NCBI RefSeq assembly: GCF_001020985.1
Contig: NZ_CP011542.1
Coordinates: 1,488,001-1,552,000, forward strand
DNA: 64,000 nt
Source of the DNA: Corynebacterium mustelae
GTDB taxonomy: Bacteria; Actinomycetota; Actinomycetes; Mycobacteriales; Mycobacteriaceae
Reading direction: 5' to 3'
Shown here: positions 17,653 to 26,800 of the stretch, piece after piece
How positions within the stretch are numbered: position 1 is the first letter of the stretch
How the letters are laid out: each line of letters opens with the position of its first letter
Translations under genes and position numbers: made by a program
Notes under the pieces: model-generated
Database searches by the model: none
Seen by the model: only the letters and a program-made list of their open reading frames with translations
What the model was told of the DNA's origin: nothing

Positions 17653-17722
17653 AAGTCGGGGATTGTGGGGTTGCGGTTGGTTCTTTCCTGGGGTTTTAGG
17701 AAGTATTGGGTGGAATCTCCGA
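17653..17722. repeat. inverted repeat unit, copy 2
   Basis: It has the same 12-nt arms as copy 1 in the same order and spacing (70 nt), but the interior differs in sequence. It lies 151 bp before the lipoprotein gene. A CGTCGACAAGC word (minus-strand orientation, at 17597) lies between the copies. Apart from these elements I see nothing in 17371-17873. Confidence 0.6.
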
Positions 17723-17873
17723 CTTGAAGATTTGGTTGGGGTTTACCTGTTTGGGGGTGGCGGTGTTTTTTATGGAACCGGTTGGGGTGGTGGGTGAGTC
17801 TAACTGTATAGAGCAGGTTGTCTATTTGGTTTTACACTGGTTGTCAGTGGCGTTGAAAGGCGGTTTTAGAAAA

Positions 17874-18560
17874 ATGGTCAAGAAAATGTCAGTGCATGCC
17901 AGGACTATGCCTAATCAGACACCGACTCGTTCAGCACGCTGTTCCGTGTCTGCGGTTGTGGTGTGTTGTGTCTTTCTGCTTTCTGGCTGCGGGTTATCTA
18001 CACCTTTGGCTCAGTACTTGGCTGTTAAAAACCAGCCGCAATCCCAACAACAACCAGCGTCATCGCAGGTGGCTGAACCGAAAACGCTTGGTGAGTTGTT
18101 AGAAGCTGGTACTGGAACGTTCGACCCAAACGACCCTAATTTCACGTTGTTTAATCCGTGCACGGAAGTTTCCCAAGAACAATACGAAAAGCTCGGACTA
18201 AAAGTCGACGAACCAGCCACCATTTCACGAGATGGCTTTACTACTTGTCCATTGGTTGAAATAACTTTCGATCCTGACAAGGTTGCATTCGTCATTGGTT
18301 CTGATTTGATTGAATTTAAACATTTAGAGATGGAAGGCTTAGTTATAAAAGAACCAGGTCTGGTTCTTCCTGAGGGTATGTATGTGCATACATACCCAGA
18401 TGAATCCGATGAATTGGCATGTACGATTGCGGTTTCAACGAATCGAGGACGGCTTAGTATCGATGGGATGGGAAATCGGCTTATGCCTGGGATTACTCGA
18501 CATGAGGTCTGTCAGCAAGCAGTGGACAAGTTTCAAGAATTCTTCGATCTGAAAGGCTAA
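17874..18560 (+). CDS. DUF3558-type lipoprotein
   Basis: This 228-residue exported protein has an N-terminal segment with arginines (RSARCSVSAVVVCCVFLLSG) ending in the lipobox LLSGC. A Q/S-rich linker follows, then a DUF3558-like domain: FNPCTEVSQEQYEKLGL near residue 102 and RDGFTTCPLVEITFDP, with a later cysteine pair in DELACTIAV and RHEVCQQAVDKF. DUF3558 lipoproteins are common in mycolate-bearing actinomycetes and have no known biochemical role. The start is uncertain (ATG 17874 or 17886). It stops 2 nt before the PPE-like gene, so the two form an operon. Confidence 0.75.
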   Translation: MVKKMSVHARTMPNQTPTRSARCSVSAVVVCCVFLLSGCGLSTPLAQYLAVKNQPQSQQQPASSQVAEPKTLGELLEAGTGTFDPNDPNFTLFNPCTEVSQEQYEKLGLKVDEPATISRDGFTTCPLVEITFDPDKVAFVIGSDLIEFKHLEMEGLVIKEPGLVLPEGMYVHTYPDESDELACTIAVSTNRGRLSIDGMGNRLMPGITRHEVCQQAVDKFQEFFDLKG

Positions 18561-18562
18561 TT

Positions 18563-20212
18563 ATGTCCATGTTGATCAATTCGCCATCATTTGAAAGTGC
18601 TTTCTCAGAAATACGCTCTACACTTGACGAAGCGAGACGTCTTAAAAGAGTTGCTGCTCGTTCTTCGTTGAGTGGTGGGTTTTCGTCGTTGTCTGGTTTG
18701 CGTGAGTTGGGTGTGAATCATGCGCAGGTGATTCAGGGTGGGGCGGGTAGTGCCCGTGATGTGTTGGCGAGTTTCCAGGATTTGGTGGAGTGGTTGGGGA
18801 TGAATCTGCGGTTGAATCATGTGGCGTTTACGGGTCACGATCTCGCGTTATCACGGGGGTTGGATACCGCGGATTCGGGTGGGACGTTTGAGCAGGATGT
18901 TGCGGAGTTTGCGTCGAAACCGGCGGCGTCGTTTGCGGATTTCCCATTCCTCCCACCTGCGCCGGTTCCGTCGGTGTCGTTGGAAACATTAGTCGCACAA
19001 CTGGGTGCAACACAGTCGGGTCAGGCTGCTCAGGCTGCGGCGGACTGGCAGTCGATGGCGACGCAAGCAACAAGTATTGCGACACAGTTAGAAGGTATTG
19101 CATCCCAATTATCAGCGCAGAATCAGGGGGTTGCGGTGTTGCGGGCAACAGCGGGGATGAAGGCTACTGCGGCGAAAGCGTCGTATTTCGCCGCGAACGC
19201 CACAGAGATGGCCAGGTCGGTGGGGATTTTGTCGACGATTGCGCCGCATTTCCACACTCAGGCATCCCAAGCGTTGTCTGCGTTGCAGACTATTGCTAAT
19301 CCTGCGGAGAAAGAAGCCGCAGAGAAGTTGTATCTGACGGCGTTTCATGGGGTATATAGTGGTGCGTTGTCTCAAGCAGTACCGGTGATTCGGAATTTGA
19401 TGATTGATAACAGTCATGGTGTTGGTGGTGGTAGTGCCACGATCGGGTCGGATTCTACCGGCGCACCATCTGCACCAGCGACGAGTGCGCTTAGTCCGGC
19501 GGGGATGGGAACGCAGGCCGCATCAACTGCAACACTGCCTGTTACTGGTGGTGGGGTGGGTACACAGGCAGCACCGGCACCGGGTATGCCACCGATCACG
19601 GGGCTACCCACTGGAGCAGGACCAGGTGGTTCCGGTGCGTCAACACATGCGCCGGTGTTCAGTGGACTCACCCCAGGGGCAGTTGGTGGTCGAGGTGGTA
19701 TCGGTGGTGGGAGTATTCCCGCTTCCGGTGTACTCCGACCCGGATCAGGAACAGGTACCAGTGCTGGTCGTAGTAACACCGGTACTGGTATGAGCGGGAT
19801 GGGTGGTTACGGTATGGCCGGTGGGGTTGGTTCGGCTGGCATGCGAGGCGGAACCGGTGGTGCTGGTGGCCGCGCATTCGGCAGTGGTGGTCGTGGCTTT
19901 GGCACCGGCATGGGTCCTGGTGGTGGGGTTGGTGCAGCACCGAAAACCCCAAACGCAACCGGCGTTGGTGGCACCGGGGCAGGTGGTGTGAAGCCAACCA
20001 CCGGAACGACCAACAGTGGCGGGCGTACTGGTACCCCGATGATCGGGGCACCGATCGGTGGGCAAAACACCAACAATGAGAATCAGCGGAAACGCAAAAA
20101 GCCGATACGGGGTATTACCACGAGCGTTGAACGAGACACCAACCTTAAAGCGTTGTTAGGTGACCAACCCAAAGTAATCCCAGGCGTCATCGGAAACTGG
20201 ATACGCGAATAA
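18563..20212 (+). CDS. PPE/ESX-like helical protein with Gly-rich tail
   Basis: This 549-residue protein has residues about 1-290 alpha-helical and Ala/Ser-rich, including AADWQSMATQATSIATQLEG, which resembles PPE/WXG100-type helical hairpins. Residues about 295-505 are a low-complexity Gly/Ala/Pro/Thr tail with many GGxG and TGTG steps, then a basic patch (NQRKRKKPIRG) and a conserved-looking end ALLGDQPKVIPGVIGNWIRE. No Sec signal is seen, which fits ESX/type VII substrates, but no ESX core genes lie in the window. The DUF3558 lipoprotein is directly upstream. An identity as a type VII effector is inference; low-complexity structure makes it only moderately sure. Confidence 0.65.
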   Translation: MSMLINSPSFESAFSEIRSTLDEARRLKRVAARSSLSGGFSSLSGLRELGVNHAQVIQGGAGSARDVLASFQDLVEWLGMNLRLNHVAFTGHDLALSRGLDTADSGGTFEQDVAEFASKPAASFADFPFLPPAPVPSVSLETLVAQLGATQSGQAAQAAADWQSMATQATSIATQLEGIASQLSAQNQGVAVLRATAGMKATAAKASYFAANATEMARSVGILSTIAPHFHTQASQALSALQTIANPAEKEAAEKLYLTAFHGVYSGALSQAVPVIRNLMIDNSHGVGGGSATIGSDSTGAPSAPATSALSPAGMGTQAASTATLPVTGGGVGTQAAPAPGMPPITGLPTGAGPGGSGASTHAPVFSGLTPGAVGGRGGIGGGSIPASGVLRPGSGTGTSAGRSNTGTGMSGMGGYGMAGGVGSAGMRGGTGGAGGRAFGSGGRGFGTGMGPGGGVGAAPKTPNATGVGGTGAGGVKPTTGTTNSGGRTGTPMIGAPIGGQNTNNENQRKRKKPIRGITTSVERDTNLKALLGDQPKVIPGVIGNWIRE

Positions 20213-20284
20213 CTCTCATTGGAAAGAGATTGGGTGCACATGACGAAAAGCCGTGCCTGCTTATGAGGGCGGCAGATGTGTAGG

Positions 20285-21385
20285 TTAGAGGCCTAGTGCC
20301 CGCATGATGGTGCGCAGCTTGGCATCGGTTTCGGCAACCTCATCATCGGGGATGGAACTAGCCACCAAGCCGCCACCAGCCCACGCGCGGGCGAAGCGGC
20401 CATCGGTTTCGGCGCATCTAATGCTTACGACGTATTCACCGTCACCGTCACTTGAGCACCAGCCGACAGCACCAGCATAGAAACTGCGATCTGTCTCGAC
20501 TTGAAGAATAAGGTCCCTGGCAATCTCGGTGGGAGTTCCACAAATGGCTGGGGTGGGGTGCAGCCGAAGAGCAACGTCCAAGGCGGTTGTATTGGTAGCG
20601 ATGGTTCCCGTAATTGGGGTAGCCAAATGCCACATCTCGGCAGTTTTTTTCAGTTCTGGGGTAGGGGAATAGTTAACACTTGTGCACAATGGTTTTAGTG
20701 CGGTCACGATGTGATCGACCACTAATTTGTGTTCCCATAAGTCTTTTTCGCTGCGCAGTAGGTTTTGCCCCAAACCTTCATCTTTGACTGGATCAGGGTG
20801 CCGGGCAGCGGAACCAGCTAACGGGTAGCACGAGACAGTATTTCCGCTTAGTTTCACCAGTACTTCCGGGGAGGAGCCGACGATCCAGCGACGTTCGGCG
20901 TCGTCAAGCGAAATGTCCGCTAAAAACGCATTACGTTCGGGAGATAGGTGGATTAAACGGGCGGCTATTTCCAGCGGATCGATGGGGTCATCTGTGTTGA
21001 ATTCTACTCCCACGGTGCGGGCCAAGACAACTTTTTCCAGCGCGGTGTTTCTGATGGTTGCTACGGCCGCTGCGACGCGATTGAGGTGCTCTGTTTTAGA
21101 CGGCATCATCATTTTCAAGCGCGCGTTAAGTGGTAAGCCACGGCGGTAGTATTCCGGAGGCTCAAGGGGGCCATCGCTACGGATGATTGTTTCTGGTACT
21201 CGCAGCGCACACTTATCGTCAATGTCAAAGGGCAAAGCGCCGACAAGAAAGTCGCATTTTTTCTCACGAATCGCCGCTGCTGCCTCCCACGGATTAGTAA
21301 ATAGTTGCCTGCTGCCTTGGGTTCGGACGGAGCCGTGTGGACGAGACAAAAGAAAATCAGGGGCGGTTACAGGGCGAGTAAGCAT
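20285..21385 (-). CDS. menF: isochorismate synthase
   Basis: This 366-residue chorismate-utilising enzyme converts chorismate to isochorismate, feeding menaquinone or a siderophore. Seen: the general base lysine in ALEKVVLARTVGVEF near residue 117, SSPEVLVKLSGNTVSCYPLA near 170, HLATPITGTI near 253 and GTPTEIARDLILQVETDRSF near 285, with the family's Mg-binding glutamates. The C-terminal RFARAWAGGGLVASSIPDDE is also typical. No other men or siderophore genes adjoin, so menF versus entC/dhbC cannot be settled. A TAGACT box lies 9 nt before the ATG. Confidence 0.9.
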   Translation of the reverse strand: MLTRPVTAPDFLLSRPHGSVRTQGSRQLFTNPWEAAAAIREKKCDFLVGALPFDIDDKCALRVPETIIRSDGPLEPPEYYRRGLPLNARLKMMMPSKTEHLNRVAAAVATIRNTALEKVVLARTVGVEFNTDDPIDPLEIAARLIHLSPERNAFLADISLDDAERRWIVGSSPEVLVKLSGNTVSCYPLAGSAARHPDPVKDEGLGQNLLRSEKDLWEHKLVVDHIVTALKPLCTSVNYSPTPELKKTAEMWHLATPITGTIATNTTALDVALRLHPTPAICGTPTEIARDLILQVETDRSFYAGAVGWCSSDGDGEYVVSIRCAETDGRFARAWAGGGLVASSIPDDEVAETDAKLRTIMRALGL

Positions 21386-21444
21386 AGGAAATTAAGTCTA
21401 GGAGTAACGCACACCGGTTAGGAAATCCAGACCTGTGACGTTTT

Positions 21445-22353
21445 TTATCCAGCGTGGAACTGACCACGGAAATATGCACGTGTTGTGCGCACTGAAAGGT
21501 AGCTCACCCATATACTCAGCGGAACTAAAACGACCCATCCGGCAATGGTAGAGAAGTTAAAAAGTACTGAAGCCAACGCCGCAGAGGGGAAAGTTGACGC
21601 CCACCAGGGCAGTCCGAAGGGAGTACGAATGATATCGGGTAACCGCACTGCCACCAAAAAAGAGAAGAATGTGGTGACCCCAAGTAAGCCATAGGCGATT
21701 GAATCAGTAGGGCTAAGCAGGCCGAAGTTAAAGATGTTAATCGTAATCAGAGCAGGCGGGGCGATAAGAATGAAAATAGTGGGGCGCAGTGGTAGGGGAA
21801 TGCGCTGGTCATGAAGAAACATCCGGTTCCAGACCACAGGCAATACCCCTAACCAGGTGATCACGCCAATGCCGAAGAAGAACCATGACGCATCGGGGAA
21901 AAGATCAAAGGAATACAGTGGTGCAACTAAATTGCCAACCAATGGTAAGAACCACGCCGGGGTGACATGGGTGGTTGTGACTTCTGGGCGCATCCATACC
22001 CACATCACCGCCAGCATGATGAGTATTTGGAGAACTGCGATAAAACACCACACCGGAGTGAGAATTGGTTCGGCGATAAAACCTTTGAGGCTAGCGACGC
22101 TTAAAAGCCCACCCAGCGGAATGGCGGCAAAAAACGAGCTAGTGATCGGGTGTAGTAAATCGGCCCCCACGACGCCGGGTGAAACTGCTACTTTATAAAG
22201 AAATCCCAGAGTCAGTGCTATCCATATTGCGGTTGCAAAAATAGCGAAACCAAGGGCAATTTCGTCGATAGTGGTGCGTCGAAAAGCGAGCGAAACGCCA
22301 GCTAAACCCATGACTGTTGCGAATAATGGTTGCGGGATAGGGGTGAGTTTCAT
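21445..22353 (-). CDS. SLAC1/TehA-family membrane transporter
   Basis: This 302-residue integral membrane protein has about ten hydrophobic helices, starting QPLFATVMGLAGVSLAFRR, the usual TDT/SLAC1 opening with a conserved phenylalanine-rich pore. The segments WFLPLVGNLVAP near residue 140 and WFFFGIGVITWLGVLPVVWN near 170 are typical. The family includes the tellurite-resistance protein TehA and C4-dicarboxylate or anion channels, and the substrate here is unknown. The gene is divergent from gltX, 116 bp away, with a 7-bp inverted repeat between them. Confidence 0.88.
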   Translation of the reverse strand: MKLTPIPQPLFATVMGLAGVSLAFRRTTIDEIALGFAIFATAIWIALTLGFLYKVAVSPGVVGADLLHPITSSFFAAIPLGGLLSVASLKGFIAEPILTPVWCFIAVLQILIMLAVMWVWMRPEVTTTHVTPAWFLPLVGNLVAPLYSFDLFPDASWFFFGIGVITWLGVLPVVWNRMFLHDQRIPLPLRPTIFILIAPPALITINIFNFGLLSPTDSIAYGLLGVTTFFSFLVAVRLPDIIRTPFGLPWWASTFPSAALASVLFNFSTIAGWVVLVPLSIWVSYLSVRTTRAYFRGQFHAG

Positions 22354-22379
22354 CTATCGCAATATCCTTTTCTCACATG

Positions 22380-22403
22380 TGTCTACCACGATTATTGTAG
22401 ACA
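22380..22403. promoter_or_regulatory. inverted repeat TGTCTAC-N10-GTAGACA
   Basis: A perfect 7-bp inverted repeat lies 27 bp upstream of the SLAC1-family start and 66 bp upstream of gltX. It could be an operator for the transporter; no cognate regulator is identifiable. Confidence 0.45.
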
Positions 22404-22455
22404 TCAGTGGCCGGGAGACCATTTCGGCGAAATCTATGCGGGCAAAAGTTTCTAT

Positions 22456-22461
22456 TACACT
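22456..22461 (+). promoter_or_regulatory. -10 box TACACT, leaderless start of gltX
   Basis: The box ends 8 nt before ATG 22470, and no ribosome binding site lies in the gap. Confidence 0.5.
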
Positions 22462-22469
22462 GTTAAACC

Positions 22470-23951
22470 ATGTCTGAAGTTCGTGTTCGTTTCTGCCCGT
22501 CACCTACCGGAACTCCCCATGTTGGATTGGTTCGCACCGCCTTGTTCAACTGGGCTTATGCCCGCCACACTGGCGGGAAACTCATCTTCCGCATCGAAGA
22601 CACCGACGCTGCCCGTGATTCGGAGGAATCCTACAAAGCAATCATTGATTCCTTGTCGTGGTTGGGAATGAATTGGGATGAAGGTGTGGAAATCGGGGGA
22701 CCACATGAACCATACCGTCAGTCGCAGCGAATGGATATCTACGCTGAAGTTTTGGAAAAATTGAAAGAGGCAGGGTATGTCTATCCGGCATATTCGACCG
22801 CAGCCGAGGTAGAGGAGCGGCACAAAGCTGCTGGTCGCGACCCCAAGCTTGGTTACGATAACTTCGACCGCGACTTGAGCGATGAACAGATTGCGGCGTT
22901 TAAAGCCGAGGGGCGGGAGCCAGTGTGGCGGTTTAAAATGCCGGATAATGATTGGGCCTGGACCGATTTGGTGCGTGGCGATATTGAATTCAAGTCCAGC
23001 ACTCAGCCAGATTTTGTGGTGGCACGATCCAATGGTGCGCCGCTATACACCCTGGTCAACCCGGTTGACGATGCGTTGATGGAAATTACTCATGTCCTAC
23101 GCGGTGAGGATCTTTTGCCGTCGACGCCGCGTCAGTTGGCCCTATACGAGGCACTCAAGGCGATCGGGGTGGCTAAGCTGACCCCAGAATTTGGGCACCT
23201 ACCATTTGTTATGGGTGAGGGGAATAAGAAACTATCCAAACGAGATCCGCAATCTAACCTGTTCCATCACCGCGATAACGGCATTATCCCGGAAGGCATG
23301 TTGAATTATTTGGCACTGCTTGGTTGGTCGTTGTCGAGTGAGCGGGATATTTTCAGCGTTTCGGAATTAGTTGAAAATTTCGACGTTGCTGATGTTTTAG
23401 GTAACCCAGCGCGTTTCGACCAGAAGAAGCTTGAGGCGATCAATGCAGATCACATTCGGTTGTTGGAATTAGAAGATTTCACGGTGCGGCTGCGTAGCTA
23501 CCTTAGTGAATACTATAATTTCCCGGCCGATTACCCTGATGATAAATTCGCCTTTGCCGCGGAACTGGTGCAGACTCGGATTAAAACCCTGTCCGAGGCG
23601 TGGGATCTGTTGAGCTTCTTGGTTACCGCTGATGCGGATTTGACGCTGGACGAGAAGTCGGCGAAAAAGAACCTCAAAGAAACTGCAATCGTGCCGTTGG
23701 ACGCGGGTATCGCAGTGTTGGAGTCTGTTGAGGATTGGACCACCGCAAACATTGAAGCCGCGTTATCCAAGGCATTGATCGAGGACTTGGAATTGAAACC
23801 CCGAGTAGCTTACGGAGCACTGCGGGTGGGTATTTCTGGTCAGGCTATTTCGCCGCCGTTGTTCGAGTCCATGGAACTTTTAGGTAAGGAATCCACTTTG
23901 ACTAGGTTGCGGGCTGCCCGGGATGTCACGCCGTTTGTGGTATCCGAGTAG
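22470..23951 (+). CDS. gltX: glutamyl-tRNA synthetase
   Basis: This is a class I aminoacyl-tRNA synthetase of 493 residues. The HIGH-type motif is [17 protein letters not shown] near residue 11, followed by [15 protein letters not shown], and the KMSKS-type motif is [13 protein letters not shown] near 254. The anticodon-binding helical domain occupies about residue 330 onward. In organisms lacking GlnRS the enzyme also charges tRNA-Gln for the amidotransferase route. Both its substrate tRNA types (Gln and Glu) are encoded 3-5 kb downstream. An overlapping short gene begins inside its last codons. Confidence 0.97.
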   Translation: MSEVRVRFCPSPTGTPHVGLVRTALFNWAYARHTGGKLIFRIEDTDAARDSEESYKAIIDSLSWLGMNWDEGVEIGGPHEPYRQSQRMDIYAEVLEKLKEAGYVYPAYSTAAEVEERHKAAGRDPKLGYDNFDRDLSDEQIAAFKAEGREPVWRFKMPDNDWAWTDLVRGDIEFKSSTQPDFVVARSNGAPLYTLVNPVDDALMEITHVLRGEDLLPSTPRQLALYEALKAIGVAKLTPEFGHLPFVMGEGNKKLSKRDPQSNLFHHRDNGIIPEGMLNYLALLGWSLSSERDIFSVSELVENFDVADVLGNPARFDQKKLEAINADHIRLLELEDFTVRLRSYLSEYYNFPADYPDDKFAFAAELVQTRIKTLSEAWDLLSFLVTADADLTLDEKSAKKNLKETAIVPLDAGIAVLESVEDWTTANIEAALSKALIEDLELKPRVAYGALRVGISGQAISPPLFESMELLGKESTLTRLRAARDVTPFVVSE

Positions 23952-24420
23952 CGTTGCGCTTGAGACGCATTTTCAGTCCTTGACGCGGCAAGCGTTTGCC
24001 TATGGTTGCACGCTTTTCGACGTCTCCGAGATGCGCGTTGTCGGTATCGAAATCGGTAACGCACTTCACTCCACAACGTTTTCTATCCGGTGGGGGATTG
24101 ATCCCTGGATTGGTGGTCTGCCACCCGGCCAATCCTGGGAAGTGTCTTTATTTCAGCACATCTCCAGCGCCGGAACTGAGGAATGCGAACGTCTGTGGCG
24201 GGAAGCCATCGCATATATTGATGTCGATAGTTATGAAGATGTCCTTGCGCAAACGGCCGATGCGGCCAGACGCGGCGTAGCTTCGGCACAGCTTCCGGTG
24301 GCCACGTTTATTCGCTTGAATTTCGGTGGTGGCTGCACCCAACCGTTGCTCGAACACGAGGTGGTTTATATTGGGGCTGATGAGGCTTATCCGATAGCCC
24401 CAGCCCCTATAAACCAGTGA
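23923..24420 (+). CDS. hypothetical protein
   Basis: I do not recognise this 165-residue protein. It is soluble with no signal peptide; a hydrophobic-aromatic core ([20 protein letters not shown]) is followed by an acidic helical half ([20 protein letters not shown]) and a C-terminal [20 protein letters not shown]. Codon composition matches its neighbours, so it looks genuine. The ATG overlaps gltX by 29 bp; TTG 23935 is an alternative. It meets the convergent pnuX stop with no gap. Confidence 0.6.
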   Translation: MSRRLWYPSSVALETHFQSLTRQAFAYGCTLFDVSEMRVVGIEIGNALHSTTFSIRWGIDPWIGGLPPGQSWEVSLFQHISSAGTEECERLWREAIAYIDVDSYEDVLAQTADAARRGVASAQLPVATFIRLNFGGGCTQPLLEHEVVYIGADEAYPIAPAPINQ

Positions 24421-25164
24421 TTAATGGGTGCTTGGCACCAGTTCTTTCTGGGAGTTTGCAGTATTCTTTTCCTCCCGTTGAATCTTTAACCATACGGTAA
24501 AGCCCCAGGTGACGAAGACACCATAGACGATATACAACGCGGCGGACGGGTAGTACCCAGCTGATAAAAGTAGCGGAACACCCACGATATCTACGCCGAT
24601 CCACACAAGCCAGAATTCAGTCCAGCCGCGTGCCATGCCATAGGTTGCAAGGATGGAACCGGTGAAGATCCATGCGTCGGCAAGCGGACCCCAGGAACCT
24701 AAAGCTTGGAAGATCCACGCGAAGATGAGGGTACCTAACACCGCAAAGATAATCATGCCAGCACGTTCTTTATTTGATGCCCATCGTGGCTGGATGGCTG
24801 CGGTATCTTCATGCGGCTCGGTCACAATTGACCGGCAGGGGTCTGTGTCTGATGGTTCCTTAACTCCACATCGGCGGGCTTTGGACCAAGCCCACCAACC
24901 ATATGAACTAACAATCAAGAACATTACTTGGCGGCCCGCTTGGCCGTAGAGATCAAGGTTTTGCGGTGTGTGGAAAACTCCGCCGAGAAATACCGTGAAC
25001 AAAAGCAAGTTACCCACGATACCTACTGGCCAAGCCCAAACGACTCGTTTCATTCCCCCAATAGCGGAGGCTAGGCCAAAAACATTTCCGATAATTTCAC
25101 GCCACAAGATCGGCACACCACCGATAATTAATGTGGCATCAAGTAGTTGAGTGAGAAGATTCAC
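24421..25164 (-). CDS. pnuX: riboflavin transporter of the PnuC/PnuX family
   Basis: This 247-residue membrane protein has a GTG start with AGGAGA 6 nt upstream. It shows about seven hydrophobic segments and the PnuC features: VWAWPVGIVGNLLLFTVFL near residue 38, GWWAWSKARR near 80 in place of the WxxW motif, then WTEFWLVWIGVDIVGVPLLL near 190. A hydrophilic loop of about 40 residues separates the halves. PnuC homologues import nicotinamide riboside, but the FMN riboswitch directly upstream identifies this one as the riboflavin-type PnuX (RibM) known from C. glutamicum, so it should be shut down when FMN is ample. Confidence 0.9.
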   Translation of the reverse strand: MNLLTQLLDATLIIGGVPILWREIIGNVFGLASAIGGMKRVVWAWPVGIVGNLLLFTVFLGGVFHTPQNLDLYGQAGRQVMFLIVSSYGWWAWSKARRCGVKEPSDTDPCRSIVTEPHEDTAAIQPRWASNKERAGMIIFAVLGTLIFAWIFQALGSWGPLADAWIFTGSILATYGMARGWTEFWLVWIGVDIVGVPLLLSAGYYPSAALYIVYGVFVTWGFTVWLKIQREEKNTANSQKELVPSTH

Positions 25165-25245
25165 TGCGGTTCTCCTTATATAGAAGTGACGAGAGCAAAT
25201 CCTCGGGGCACAAGTGTACGCAGAAAGCACACAACTTTACGCGTA

Positions 25246-25390
25246 GTCCTCTTTCATCCGGACTATAACCGTCGGCTGTGGAATCACACCACAATCTGCT
25301 TGACCCACCAAAAGTTGGTGGCGCTCGCGGGCTCGTCTTGAAAAAACCAAGAATTACCGCCGGTGGGGAATTTCGCCCCGCCCTGAGAAC
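25246..25390 (-). ncRNA. FMN riboswitch (RFN element)
   Basis: Read on the minus strand, the conserved elements appear in order: GTTCTC (P1), AGGGCGGGGCGAAATTCCCC, ACCGGCGGTAATTC, GAGCCCGCGAGC, a variable stem CCACCAACTTTTGGTGG, GTCAAGCAGATTGTGGTG, GATTCCACAGCCGACGG, TATAGTCCGGATGAAAGAG and closing GAGGAC, which pairs with GTTCTC. It lies 82 bp upstream of the pnuX GTG. No clear terminator alternative is evident, so control may act at translation. Confidence 0.95.
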
Positions 25391-25696
25391 TTATCCTGTG
25401 AGTCTAAAGCATAATGGCGTGCAACGAAAAGCCGGGCGAGAGGCATTTGTGATTGTTTTCTCATGTGTGCTGGTTGGCCGGATTTTTGCCCCCGAAAACC
25501 CCAATGCTAACGATTGTTAAAGATGTGATTATTTGCGTGTAGTGTGCAAGATGATAATTGCTTGTGGCATAGTGGACTTAATACAAAAACAAACTGTTAT
25601 GGATTTGGTGGCGAAAATTGCCGGTTTGGGTGCAATGTCACCCACCGCCTAAGATGCGGTATCTGAAAAGAAAGACAAGCTTTAAGGTTCGATAGC
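25391..25696. other. divergent promoter region of pnuX and the esterase gene
   Basis: These 306 bp hold no credible gene. On the minus side a TATGCT box precedes the riboswitch by roughly 15 bp. The plus side is AT-rich over 25510-25600. No clear operator is seen. Confidence 0.4.
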
Positions 25697-26725
25697 GTGG
25701 ATCATCAAGTATTCAAGAAGATGGTAGCAGCCGCAGGATTCTGCGTGCTCCTTGGCGCAGGGGGCACAGTTGCGGTGCATGCCCAATCTGAGACTGTTCC
25801 GGTCCAGGATGCAATTGAACAAATAGAAGCATCATCATACATTCCCGAAATTGAACAGGTGTTAGGTGGGCTGGACCGAATCGTTCAAGCAGCCCCACCG
25901 CCAGCGGCACCGGTGATCGCTGACAACACTTTCGATCCGCAGCCACGTATCGATCCCGGTCAGACCCAAACTGTAGAACTTGCCGCTATTGACGGCACCA
26001 GCCGTCGTTACGTGATTCACGTTGGTTCAAAGTACAACCCGGAAAAACCAGAGCCAATCCCAGTGCTATTCGCTTTCCATGGTTGGCGGCAATCCATAGA
26101 AGAGTTCATGGAGTCTTCCCGGTTCCACACGACCGCAGCCTGGGATGATGCCATCGTCATATATCCGGAGGGTGTGGATGGCGCTTGGGAATCTGCGCCC
26201 TATGCGACGGGGCGGCCAGGCAAAGACATTGCCTATGTGCAGCAAATCTTGGCGCAGCTTGACGACGACTACCTGGTGGACAAACACCGCATCTACGCCG
26301 CTGGCTTTTCCAATGGCGGCGGAATGGCTGCTGTCTTAGGATGCCACGCGCCTGGTACATTTGCCGCTTTCGCATCGGTCGCTGGCGCTTATTACCAGCC
26401 AGTAAATCTAGGCTGCAAAACTTCGGCTATCCCGTCGATGGTGATTCACGCTAGTGATGACCCCATCGTCAGCTATCGGGGTGGTCCCCGTAATCGAGGC
26501 AAGCTGTTGCCTGCGTTAGAAGTCTCGCACCAGTATGCCTACCGCAACGGTTGCGACGCGACTCCGCCTGTGGTATCGGATGTTCCAGGTGGTCAACGGC
26601 TTAGCTTCAATGGTTGCTCAGCTGCAACCCAACATGTTCGGTTCAACAGTGCTGAACATATTTGGGTTGGTGGGGAAGACACCAGCGACATGGTGTGGGA
26701 CTTCCTTTCCGCACAAAGCCGTTAA
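25697..26725 (+). CDS. secreted LpqC/polyhydroxybutyrate-depolymerase-like esterase
   Basis: This 342-residue exported alpha/beta hydrolase has a GTG start and a signal peptide (KKMVAAAGFCVLLGAGGTVA) with cleavage after VHA near residue 30. A Pro-rich linker follows, then the esterase domain: oxyanion region LFAFHGWRQS near residue 128, nucleophile GFSNGGGM near 199, and the likely acid and base in HASDDPIVSY near 252 and the histidine of AEHIWVGG near 324. It is similar to the LpqC and feruloyl-esterase/PHB depolymerase group, but no lipobox is present, so it is probably released. The physiological substrate is unknown. A strong terminator follows. Confidence 0.88.
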   Translation: MDHQVFKKMVAAAGFCVLLGAGGTVAVHAQSETVPVQDAIEQIEASSYIPEIEQVLGGLDRIVQAAPPPAAPVIADNTFDPQPRIDPGQTQTVELAAIDGTSRRYVIHVGSKYNPEKPEPIPVLFAFHGWRQSIEEFMESSRFHTTAAWDDAIVIYPEGVDGAWESAPYATGRPGKDIAYVQQILAQLDDDYLVDKHRIYAAGFSNGGGMAAVLGCHAPGTFAAFASVAGAYYQPVNLGCKTSAIPSMVIHASDDPIVSYRGGPRNRGKLLPALEVSHQYAYRNGCDATPPVVSDVPGGQRLSFNGCSAATQHVRFNSAEHIWVGGEDTSDMVWDFLSAQSR

Positions 26726-26732
26726 ATAATCA

Positions 26733-26775
26733 AAAACCCGCCCGGTGATACCACTTTGCCCACCGGGCGGGTTTT
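26733..26775. terminator. bidirectional rho-independent terminator
   Basis: A perfect 15-bp stem, AAAACCCGCCCGGTG against its complement, has a 13-nt loop and ends in TTTT. It separates the esterase gene from the convergent DUF4236 gene. Confidence 0.95.
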
Positions 26776-26800
26776 GTGCGCTTGAAGGAGCGTCGAAAAG

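Noticed and set aside
17463..17699. 78-codon frame in the intergenic repeats
   Set aside because: It is created by the duplicated inverted-repeat units, has odd composition (Trp/Gly/Cys-rich) and no ribosome binding site.
19404..20076. Several long frames opposite or shifted within the Gly-rich tail of the PPE-like gene
   Set aside because: They are shadows of the GC-rich repetitive coding sequence and yield low-complexity His/Pro/Arg peptides.
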